From contig USKL01000107.1 in NCBI GenBank assembly GCA_900555225.1, forward strand, positions 1 through 5,916: a stretch of DNA of 5,916 bases. The letters are read 5' to 3'. The stretch comes from an uncultured Collinsella sp. (GTDB lineage Bacteria > Actinomycetota > Coriobacteriia > Coriobacteriales > Coriobacteriaceae). A program made the translations under genes and the position numbers. The notes beneath the pieces were generated by a model. That model was not told where the DNA came from, did not search any database, and saw nothing but the letters and a program-made list of their open reading frames with translations. Below, piece after piece: positions 1 to 4,960 of this stretch (position 1 is its first letter; each line of letters begins with the position of its first letter).

Positions 1-43
1 TTGTCGGTACAACCGAATATGCCGTTCCCTTAGGAAACAGCAT
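1..43 (-). CDS. Possible first codons of the attenuator-controlled gene (trpE-like?), cut by the left edge
   Basis: An ATG lies 22 bases after the attenuator hairpin and opens a frame that runs off the window (MLFPKGTAYSVVPT). The Tyr-x-Val-Val-Pro-Thr stretch resembles the 'x-x-Val-Pro-Val' segment at the N-terminus of anthranilate synthase component I (TrpE). TrpE is also what a Trp-rich leader peptide would be expected to precede. The ATG has no convincing ribosome binding site, so the true start could lie further left. Only 14 codons are visible, so the identity rests mostly on context. Confidence 0.3.
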   Translation of the reverse strand, partial: MLFPKGTAYSVVPT

Positions 44-64
44 CGATGTGGAAGCCGAGATAAA

Positions 65-96
65 GAAAAAGGCCCCCGGTCGAAACCGGAGGCCTT
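65..96 (-). terminator. Rho-independent terminator of the trp attenuator
   Basis: On the minus strand GGCCTCCGGT (94-85) pairs with ACCGGGGGCC (80-71) across a TTCG tetraloop (84-81), with one G-U pair. Two A-T pairs extend the base of the stem. It is followed directly by TTTTTCTTTAT. The plus strand lacks a T tract after the stem and has a C/A mismatch in place of the G-U pair, so the direction is leftward. Confidence 0.88.
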
Positions 97-132
97 CCAA
101 TCACCTAGAGCGCAAAAACAGGCGTGAGGGAC

Positions 133-201
133 TCACTGTCGACCGATCGTATTCGCATCACGCCACCACCAGTTGTTGAGAGACTTCATTGTGTTCTTCA
201 T
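133..201 (-). CDS. trpL: trp operon leader peptide (22 residues, three tandem Trp)
   Basis: The peptide begins MKNTMKSLNN, continues with Trp at residues 11-13, and ends RDANTIGRQ before a TGA stop. Its ribosome binding site, AAAGGAG at 216-210, sits 8 bases before the ATG, which is ideal spacing and fixes the start. Trp is the rarest amino acid, so three in a row in a 22-codon ORF just upstream of a terminator is the hallmark of a trp operon leader. Enteric TrpL has two tandem Trp, while Streptomyces-type leaders have three in an Asn-Trp-Trp-Trp context like this one. The product probably has no function as a protein; its translation senses tRNA-Trp charging. It is too short for ordinary gene callers. 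The regulated gene is outside the window. Confidence 0.85.
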   Translation of the reverse strand: MKNTMKSLNNWWWRDANTIGRQ

Positions 202-209
202 GTTGGTGG

Positions 210-216
210 CTCCTTT
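210..216 (-). promoter_or_regulatory. Ribosome binding site of the Trp leader peptide
   Basis: AAAGGAG lies 8 bases upstream of the leader ATG. Its strength is the main evidence that this very short ORF is really translated. Confidence 0.85.
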
Positions 217-259
217 CGTGATGCCGTGGCGCGGTCGCACCTAGTTGCTGTTGCGCTGC

Positions 260-290
260 ACTATAGCACAGCGAAGTGTGTGCGGGGAAA
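260..290 (-). promoter_or_regulatory. Candidate promoter for the trp leader transcript
   Basis: TATAGT at 265-260 is a good -10 box (5 of 6 to TATAAT). It would place the transcript start near 253, about 50 bases before the leader ATG. The -35 side is weak: TTTCCC at 290-285 with a 19-base gap is the best available. An A/T-rich palindrome (287-309) lies just upstream and could act as an UP-like element or operator. Confidence 0.45.
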
Positions 291-309
291 TCTTTTTTGA
301 AAAGATTTC
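287..309. repeat. A/T-rich perfect inverted repeat
   Basis: Arms of 10 bases (GAAATCTTTT and AAAAGATTTC) flank a 3-base centre. It lies between the terminator of the peptidase gene and the -10 box of the trp leader promoter, and overlaps the expected -35 area. It could be a protein-binding site or part of a compound terminator; the sequence alone does not decide. Confidence 0.4.
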
Positions 310-310
310 A

Positions 311-325
311 GGCGGGTTTCCCGCC
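311..325. other. Small GC hairpin (GGCGGG / CCCGCC)
   Basis: A 6-base-pair perfect stem with a 3-base loop. On the minus strand it is followed by TGAAATCTTTT, too interrupted to be a clear U tract. It may be a back-up element for the terminator at 328-381, but this is weak. Confidence 0.3.
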
Positions 326-327
326 GG

Positions 328-381
328 TCAAAAGAGTGGGCTGAGCGGGCGAGGCTGCCATTGCTGCCTTGCCCGCTCAGC
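328..381 (-). terminator. Terminator of the C69 peptidase gene
   Basis: An 11-base perfect stem (GCTGAGCGGGC at 381-371 with GCCCGCTCAGC at 350-340) starts 7 bases after the peptidase stop codon. A 4-base inner stem (AGGC/GCCT) extends it into the 20-base loop. The tail CCCACTCTTTTGA is only modestly T-rich, so termination may be imperfect, but the position is what is expected for this gene. Confidence 0.65.
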
Positions 382-388
382 TAAGACG

Positions 389-2338
389 TTACTCCTTATT
401 GCGACGGTAGAGGAAGTAACCGCCCGCGGAGATGACGGCAACGCCAGCGATGGCGAATGCGGCCACCATGCGGCCATCAAAACGATCGCCAGTGGTGGGC
501 AGGCCGCCCTTGGTGTTCGTCTTGTTGGTGGTTACCGTGGTCGTGGTGTCCGACTTGCCAGGCTTCTCGGGCTTGGTGGTGGGCTGCTCGGGCTTAGCGG
601 GCTGCTCGGGGGTACCGGGCTGCTCGGGGGTACCGGGCTGCTCAGGAGTGCCAGGCTGATCCGGGGTTACCGGGTCGGTGGCAAGAGCGTCCTTGGCGTA
701 GGTGATGGACACCTTGAGGCCGTTGGTCTCGGTGTTCAGATCGCTCGGAGTGAAGGGCTGGTCGAAGTTTTCGGCCTTCTGATAGGCGCGCATCTCCTGG
801 AGCAGCGCCTTGCACTTCTTGTAGGTGTTCTCGGTAGCAGCCTTGCCGGCCTTGTTGGCCAGGGCAGTGCGGCCCTCGGTGGTCGTCTCGGCCAGCATGG
901 CGGCGTCGACTTCCTTGTTCTGCTCGATGAGCTCGTTCTGGAGCGCATCGAGGTAGGCGCGGACGCTGATACCAAGGGTGTCAGGGTTCTCAAAGCAGAG
1001 CGAGCTGATGTCCATGAGGACGTAGTTGATTGAGTTCTCGGGCTCTTCGTTGTACACGACGTCAGTCTGTTTGCAGTGATCGAAGGAGACGGTCTGATCG
1101 CTGAAGTACGGGCTGACCTCAGTTATCAGAGCGGAGTACAACGGGATGGCGACGGAGTACGCGGCGCGGGAGAGCATTTCCCACTGGATGGTAGCGACTT
1201 CGGGGTCATACCCGCGACGAATCTGGAAGAGGTTGATCTCGGTGTTGCGCTCGCTGCCGATGCAATATACACCATCAGTGTTCGCGTTGAGGCCAGGGAC
1301 GTTCTCGCCGCGGTTGCCGAAGGCGCGAATCAACTCGAAAGTGCTCCAACCAGACTTGCCAGGCTTGAAGAACAGGGGCTGGATTTCGCTGACCATGGCT
1401 CCCTTTTGGTCGGGTTTTCCTTCCTTCTCTACTGTGATAATGTCGTAATCTGTGCCTTCGGTCAGCTGACTACCAAAATAATCGCGGCCTTGCACATAGC
1501 GGGACCACTGGTTTACGCCGGAATCGGCGAGGCTTTCGCCATACGTTTGGGCGACATCGAATTTGCCGTCAGCGGAGTATTTGGCGAAGCCCTTCTCCAC
1601 GGGCATGGACTCGATGCCCTCGGAGTGTAGGCAGTTCTCGGGGTCATCAAGGTCGACATCGTAGTTGAGGCTCCCGATATTAGGGTTGAGCGACGCGACG
1701 TCGTCAGCGAGCTTCATGGCGATCCACTGATGGGCGGAAAGTGTGGCGAACAGCCAGGTCTCGTTGTTGTCGGCGATGATGATCTGGTCGTTGGTGCAGA
1801 CGCCTTGATCATCGATCAGTCTGCCGAGAAGCTCGACGCCCTCGCGGGCCGTGGCGCTCTCGCCCAGGATGATGCTGCCGTAACTGTACTCGCCCAGACC
1901 CACTTTCTCATCGATGTGGTCTGCTGCATCGGCCTCCTCGTTATAGGAAGTGCTTAGCGTGGCAGAGCAGGAGACGCCCTTCTCGTTGATTCCGGCTTCG
2001 GAATAGGCGTCGGTGCGACCCATCCAGTTGGAGGGGTGGTCGCGTACATAGCTGTAACGATAGGTAGGCTTGTTCGAAGTGTATTCAAAAGCAGATTCAA
2101 TCGAGCTGTACTTAAAGCCAGGTTCGTGGGCAGGTTCGATGCCGTAGTGCTTAAGATAGCGCTTGCCAAAGTCCTCGGCGCGGCCGTAGTACGTGTTGCC
2201 GTCCGCCGTGAGCTTGCCGCCCATGTAGATCTGCGTGCAGGCGAGCGCAGATGTCGGCATGGACATGATGGTTGCAGCTCCAAAGGCGAGGCCTATGCCT
2301 AGCTTCTTGAGCGCGTTGACGGGGTGAGTTTTCCTCAT
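389..2338 (-). CDS. Secreted, sortase-anchored C69-family dipeptidase
   Basis: This is a 649-residue Ntn hydrolase of peptidase family C69 (PepD-like dipeptidases), predicted to be displayed on the cell wall. A basic start and hydrophobic core (residues 1-33) end in Ala-Leu-Ala, followed by Cys34. Cys34 heads the family motif (CTQIYMGG, then GRAEDFG around 52-58) and would be the catalytic N-terminal nucleophile. The catalytic region runs to roughly residue 440 and includes SAHQWIAM and IGSERNTEINLFQIR. A helical, charged segment follows (about 460-545), then a Pro-rich spacer with PGTPEQ repeats (about 555-610). LPTTG lies at 613-617, and a hydrophobic span (624-644) ends in RRNKE. Lactobacillus PepD proteins of this family are shorter (about 470 residues) and cytoplasmic, so the export and anchoring modules are additions. 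Family function is dipeptide hydrolysis; peptide scavenging or wall-peptide trimming is inference. GGAGG lies only 4 bases before the ATG, which is tight. The gene appears monocistronic. Confidence 0.9.
   Translation of the reverse strand: MRKTHPVNALKKLGIGLAFGAATIMSMPTSALACTQIYMGGKLTADGNTYYGRAEDFGKRYLKHYGIEPAHEPGFKYSSIESAFEYTSNKPTYRYSYVRDHPSNWMGRTDAYSEAGINEKGVSCSATLSTSYNEEADAADHIDEKVGLGEYSYGSIILGESATAREGVELLGRLIDDQGVCTNDQIIIADNNETWLFATLSAHQWIAMKLADDVASLNPNIGSLNYDVDLDDPENCLHSEGIESMPVEKGFAKYSADGKFDVAQTYGESLADSGVNQWSRYVQGRDYFGSQLTEGTDYDIITVEKEGKPDQKGAMVSEIQPLFFKPGKSGWSTFELIRAFGNRGENVPGLNANTDGVYCIGSERNTEINLFQIRRGYDPEVATIQWEMLSRAAYSVAIPLYSALITEVSPYFSDQTVSFDHCKQTDVVYNEEPENSINYVLMDISSLCFENPDTLGISVRAYLDALQNELIEQNKEVDAAMLAETTTEGRTALANKAGKAATENTYKKCKALLQEMRAYQKAENFDQPFTPSDLNTETNGLKVSITYAKDALATDPVTPDQPGTPEQPGTPEQPGTPEQPAKPEQPTTKPEKPGKSDTTTTVTTNKTNTKGGLPTTGDRFDGRMVAAFAIAGVAVISAGGYFLYRRNKE
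599..670 (-). repeat. 18-bp tandem repeat encoding PGTPEQ-type spacer
   Basis: Two exact 18-base copies (599-616, 617-634) are followed by two diverged copies (635-652, 653-670) within the peptidase gene. They encode hexapeptides of the PGTPEQ type in the wall-spanning spacer before LPTTG. Being in frame, gain or loss of a unit changes spacer length without breaking the protein. Confidence 0.85.
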
Positions 2339-2341
2339 TTT

Positions 2342-2348
2342 CCCTCCC
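2342..2348 (-). promoter_or_regulatory. Closely spaced ribosome binding site of the C69 peptidase
   Basis: GGGAGGG ends 3 bases before the ATG. The spacing is short, yet no other in-frame start would keep a complete signal peptide, so this start is preferred. Confidence 0.6.
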
Positions 2349-2357
2349 AGCGTGCGA

Positions 2358-2381
2358 AAGCCCTCTGTCGCCAGAGGGCTT
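2358..2381 (-). promoter_or_regulatory. GNRA-capped hairpin in the 5' leader of the C69 peptidase
   Basis: On the minus strand AAGCCCTCTG (2381-2372) pairs perfectly with CAGAGGGCTT (2367-2358) over a GCGA tetraloop. The stem ends 19 bases before the start codon. Only three T residues follow, so it is a poor terminator. A role in mRNA stability or translation control is possible, but no ligand or mechanism can be read from the sequence. Confidence 0.55.
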
Positions 2382-2483
2382 CAGCCAATAAAGACACCCC
2401 ATTAGCGTAACGAACTGGAAACAATATTCATCTATGAAAGACACTTACTCGATAAGCGTGATGAAATATGCGACGAGCGGTTA

Positions 2484-2512
2484 ATTGTACTCAGTTTGTA
2501 GCTTTACTTTAA
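2484..2512 (-). promoter_or_regulatory. Candidate promoter of the C69 peptidase
   Basis: On the minus strand TTAAAG (2512-2507), a 17-base spacer and TACAAT (2489-2484, 5 of 6 to consensus) form a plausible housekeeping promoter. It would give a leader of roughly 135-140 bases. The surrounding gene-free stretch (2339-2644) is AT-richer than the genes. Apart from this promoter, the hairpin at 2358-2381, the terminator at 2563-2608 and two short direct repeats, I see nothing else in it. Confidence 0.45.
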
Positions 2513-2562
2513 TAAAGACGCCCTGTAATTACTGTAGCCGAATAAAGTAGCTGGGAATGCCT

Positions 2563-2608
2563 GAAATGAAAATCCCCTGCTGTTTGGCAAATGCATAAAC
2601 AGCAGGGG
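2563..2608 (-). terminator. Rho-independent terminator of the lipid kinase / small membrane protein unit
   Basis: On the minus strand CCCCTGCTGTTT (2608-2597) pairs perfectly over 12 bases with AAACAGCAGGGG (2585-2574), with an 11-base loop, followed by ATTTTCATTTC. The plus strand has no T tract after the stem. It lies 36 bases after the stop codon of the small membrane protein gene. Confidence 0.85.
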
Positions 2609-2644
2609 AGACGATAATTGGATGAATATCATACCAATGTGGAA

Positions 2645-2737
2645 TTACTTCTTCCGGCGGTGAATCACGTTGATCGCATAGCCGACGAGCATGGCCAAAA
2701 CGATGATGATAAAGCCGAGCAGGGGATTGTCGTTCAT
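2645..2737 (-). CDS. Small single-pass membrane protein (30 residues)
   Basis: I do not recognise a named family. The ORF starts MNDNPLLG, has one hydrophobic span at about residues 6-25 (rich in Ile, Leu, Val, with Gly8 and Gly19) and ends HRRKK before TAA. The positive C-terminus suggests it stays in the cytoplasm with the N-terminus outside. AGGAGG (2748-2743) lies 5 bases before the ATG and overlaps the lipid kinase TAG stop, which points to coupled translation in one transcript. A strong terminator follows, so this is the last gene of a two-gene unit. An accessory role at the membrane beside the kinase is inference from context. It is too short for many gene callers. Confidence 0.75.
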   Translation of the reverse strand: MNDNPLLGFIIIVLAMLVGYAINVIHRRKK

Positions 2738-2742
2738 AGGGT

Positions 2743-2748
2743 CCTCCT
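2743..2748 (-). promoter_or_regulatory. AGGAGG ribosome binding site overlapping the lipid kinase stop codon
   Basis: The consensus site shares two bases with the upstream TAG stop and sits 5 bases from the small gene's ATG. It decides the start and indicates translational coupling. Confidence 0.8.
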
Positions 2749-3664
2749 ATTTTCCGAGCGGGGAGAATTCGTCGACGATGAGGTCGAGGCATTGTGGAAG
2801 CGCGCGGGCTCCAAAGACGCCCGAATTGCTGGAGATAATCTCGCCATCGAACTGCATGCCCAGCGACGGGGTGCAGGTGATCTTGGCTTCCTTGGTCTGG
2901 ATGATCTTGAACTGCGGGCGCCCGAGTACCTTGCCGGCGGGGTCGAGTGCGGCGGTGATCACGGTAGGTAGCAGCTGCACGGTGCGCACGGGTTCGATGA
3001 CCGCAATGTCGACCATGCCATCGTTCATACGGCAGTCGGGGAACAGGTTGATGTCGTTTTGGATGACCGAGGTGTTGCCGGCCATGCAGCAGATGCCGTC
3101 GAGCTCCTCGACAATGCCGTCATGCTCAATCGTAAAGTGCGCCACCGTGGGATTGGGCGTGGCGAGCGCGGAGAGGAAGTAGGCGATCTCGCCGATGTCG
3201 TTTTTGGTGGGGGCGGCCTTCATCATGATCTCGGCGTCGAAGCCCGAGCCGGCGATGATGATAAAGCCGTGGCGCTTCTCGTTGCCGTTCTCGTCGAGCC
3301 AAAAGAGCTCACCCATGTCGACTTTGACCGTGCGACCGGCACGGCAGGCCTTGGCGAGCGCCGCTGCCTCGGGGGCATTGCCGATGTTGTTGAAGAACAG
3401 GCAGGCTGTGCCGGAGGGGAAGACGAGCGTGGGGACACCGCACCCGCGCATCTGGTCGAGCACGTTGGAGACGGTGCCGTCGCCGCCCGAAACGACCACG
3501 CGGTCAAACTCGCGCACGTCTGCCACGGCATCCTCGGGCTCCATGCCATCGCCGATAAAACGCATCACGACCTCGTCGCCGCCCTGCGCGAGGGCGTGCG
3601 TGAATGCGTAGATTTCATCTGAGCTGGGGCCCGATGCCGGGTTGTGGATGATAAGGCAGCGCAT
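2747..3664 (-). CDS. Diacylglycerol/lipid kinase-family protein
   Basis: This 305-residue protein belongs to the DAGK catalytic-domain family (DgkB/YegS/LCB5-like), which phosphorylates lipid hydroxyls such as diacylglycerol at the inner membrane face. An N-terminal HNPASG (7-12) and the nucleotide-binding GGDGT (60-64) are present. So are AGSGFDAEI in the middle and MQFDGE in the C-terminal beta domain, matching the family's usual blocks. Length is normal for the family (about 290-310). The block after GGDGT is unusual: most members have Pro-x-Gly-Thr-x-Asn-Asp-x-Ala-Arg, whereas here it reads PSGTACLFFNNIG (83-95). Substrate therefore cannot be assigned with confidence. The ATG has only a weak purine stretch (GGGAACG) upstream. 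It is the first gene of a leftward unit with the 30-residue membrane protein and diverges from rnd. Confidence 0.88.
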   Translation of the reverse strand: MRCLIIHNPASGPSSDEIYAFTHALAQGGDEVVMRFIGDGMEPEDAVADVREFDRVVVSGGDGTVSNVLDQMRGCGVPTLVFPSGTACLFFNNIGNAPEAAALAKACRAGRTVKVDMGELFWLDENGNEKRHGFIIIAGSGFDAEIMMKAAPTKNDIGEIAYFLSALATPNPTVAHFTIEHDGIVEELDGICCMAGNTSVIQNDINLFPDCRMNDGMVDIAVIEPVRTVQLLPTVITAALDPAGKVLGRPQFKIIQTKEAKITCTPSLGMQFDGEIISSNSGVFGARALPQCLDLIVDEFSPLGK

Positions 3665-3762
3665 ACTTACGTTCCCGTTCTGTGACTAACCGAGTATAGT
3701 TGTAAGGCAATGCCGATATCCTACCCGTGTTTTTCGGGCCTAACCTTATTCGATGGGTTGAT
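3665..3762. promoter_or_regulatory. Shared divergent promoter region between the lipid kinase and rnd
   Basis: A single sequence, AGTATAGT at 3693-3700, offers a -10 box to both strands: TATAGT (3695-3700) rightward and TATACT (3698-3693) leftward. Rightward, TTCCCG at 3672-3677 with a 17-base gap is a poor -35. No good -35 is seen leftward. Because the -10 boxes overlap, the two promoters could not be occupied at once if both are real. Confidence 0.4.
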
Positions 3763-4896
3763 ATGTACATTTCCACACATCAGGCTCTACTCGACTTTTG
3801 CCAGCGCGCCCGTGAGTTCGACGCGATTGCCGTCGATACCGAGTTTTTGCGCGAGCGCACGTTCCATCCGCGTCTATGTTTGGTTCAGATTGCCACCCCT
3901 GCTGAGAGCGTCGCGGTCGATCCCCTGGTAATCGACGACCTATCGCCGCTGGCCGAGCTTATGGCCGACGAGAGCGTGACCAAGGTCTTCCACGCGTGCT
4001 CGCAGGATATGGAGGTCATGCTCCATACCGTGGGCGTGCTGCCACGACCGATTTTCGATACGCAGGTCGCCGCCGCCTTTTTGGGCGAGCGCCAGCAGAT
4101 TTCGTATGGCGCGCTTGTTCAGACGTTCTGCGGCGTATCGCTGCCCAAGACCGAGTCACTGACCGACTGGTCGCGCCGCCCGCTGACCGATAAGCAGATT
4201 GAGTATGCGATCGATGACGTCAAGTACCTGATCGTCGCCTATACCGAGATGATGAGCCGCCTGCGCGAGCTGGGCCGTGTGGACTGGGTGCTCGACGAGC
4301 TGCGCCCGCTGGCTGACGAGTCGCACTATCGCGCCGATCGCCACGAGGCGTTCCGCAAGGTCAAGCGCATCAATTCGTGCAGCCGTCATCAGCTGGGTAT
4401 CGCGCGCGAGCTCGCCGCCTGGCGCGAGGACCGCGCCGAGCGCCGTAACATCCCGCGCAAGTGGGTCATGTCCGACGACACGCTGCTAGCGCTCGTTAAG
4501 CGCAATCCCGTGCGCGTTGAGGAGTTCCGTAGCATTCGCGGTACCGATCAATTGGGGGAGCGCGACGTGGACGGTGCGCTCATGGCCATCAAGCGCGGTG
4601 CGAGCTGTCCGCACGATCGCCTGCCGCTCTTGGTGCGCGGACATCGTCAGATTTCGCCGGAGCTGGAGAGCGTGACTGACCTTATGTATGCGCTTATCCG
4701 CCTGGTTGCCGAGCGCTCAGGCGTTGCGACCTCGGTCATTGCCTCGCGCGATGACCTGGCCGACTACATTGAGCATCCCGAGCAGAGCCGCCTGCGCGAA
4801 GGTTGGCGCTTTGAGCTTGTGGGCTCGCGCCTAGACGATCTGCTTTCCGGCAATATGGGGTTGACGGTGAAGGACGGCAAAATCGAGCTCCTGTAG
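3763..4896 (+). CDS. rnd: Ribonuclease D
   Basis: This is a 3'-5' exoribonuclease of the DEDDy superfamily that trims tRNA and other structured RNA 3' ends in the cytoplasm. With the ATG at 3763 it has 377 residues, like E. coli RNase D (375). All catalytic positions are visible: Asp25 and Glu27 in AVDTEFL (Exo I), Asp82 in HACSQDMEV (Exo II), and Tyr148 with Asp152 in YAIDDVKYL (Exo III). An HRDC domain follows at about 205-280 (helical, with RELAAWRE and IPRKWVM). A divergent C-terminal tail resembles a second HRDC-like unit. An upstream GTG at 3727 would add 12 residues but lacks a ribosome binding site and family similarity, so the ATG is preferred even though it has only a weak GGG upstream. 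Confidence 0.93.
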   Translation: MYISTHQALLDFCQRAREFDAIAVDTEFLRERTFHPRLCLVQIATPAESVAVDPLVIDDLSPLAELMADESVTKVFHACSQDMEVMLHTVGVLPRPIFDTQVAAAFLGERQQISYGALVQTFCGVSLPKTESLTDWSRRPLTDKQIEYAIDDVKYLIVAYTEMMSRLRELGRVDWVLDELRPLADESHYRADRHEAFRKVKRINSCSRHQLGIARELAAWREDRAERRNIPRKWVMSDDTLLALVKRNPVRVEEFRSIRGTDQLGERDVDGALMAIKRGASCPHDRLPLLVRGHRQISPELESVTDLMYALIRLVAERSGVATSVIASRDDLADYIEHPEQSRLREGWRFELVGSRLDDLLSGNMGLTVKDGKIELL

Positions 4897-4960
4897 GGAA
4901 GCCTAGCCGGTTGAGTGGGTAAAATGCCTCCAACGTGTAACTCGACTCGGAGGAATTCGC

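Larger units (their letters stand above)
65..201 (-). promoter_or_regulatory. Tryptophan-type transcription attenuator (leader region)
   Basis: The region holds the parts of a ribosome-mediated attenuator in the right order: a short ORF with a strong ribosome binding site, three consecutive Trp codons (163-171), a candidate 1:2 hairpin and a Rho-independent terminator. In the candidate hairpin, GGCGTGA (166-160, starting inside the third Trp codon) can pair with TCACGCC (127-121). By the known enteric and actinobacterial mechanism, a ribosome stalled on Trp codons would cover strand 1 and free strand 2. Strand 2 (CGCCT) can pair with AGGC at the start of the terminator 5' arm, but only over about 4 bases, so the antiterminator is not obvious by eye. 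Regulation by charged tRNA-Trp is inference from this architecture. Confidence 0.8.

Noticed and set aside
14..201. T-box riboswitch as an alternative explanation for the left-edge terminator
   Set aside because: I see no conserved T-box sequence or specifier-loop architecture, and a translated Trp-rich leader ORF explains the terminator better.
340..381. Rightward terminator reading of the strong hairpin
   Set aside because: The plus strand after the stem reads TAAGACGTT with no T tract, and no rightward gene ends there.
245..1033. Long rightward open frame antisense to the peptidase 3' half
   Set aside because: It is Gly/Leu-rich shadow translation of the GC-rich opposite strand. It has no ribosome binding site and covers the terminator, and the minus-strand protein has a clear family match.
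2151..2444. Leftward frame starting upstream of the peptidase in another phase
   Set aside because: It crosses the leader hairpin and overlaps the signal-peptide region out of frame. Its sequence looks like a frame shadow and no ribosome binding site precedes it.
2558..2608. Rightward terminator reading of the hairpin near 2590
   Set aside because: The T-rich tail exists only on the minus-strand side; the plus strand continues with AGACGATAATT.
2529..2792. Leftward frame covering the small membrane protein and terminator
   Set aside because: It runs through a strong terminator in a different phase and begins inside the lipid kinase. The 30-residue ORF has the ribosome binding site.
3727..3762. 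GTG start that would lengthen RNase D by 12 residues
   Set aside because: No ribosome binding site precedes it, and the added residues do not resemble RNase D. The ATG at 3763 gives the standard family length and catalytic residue spacing.
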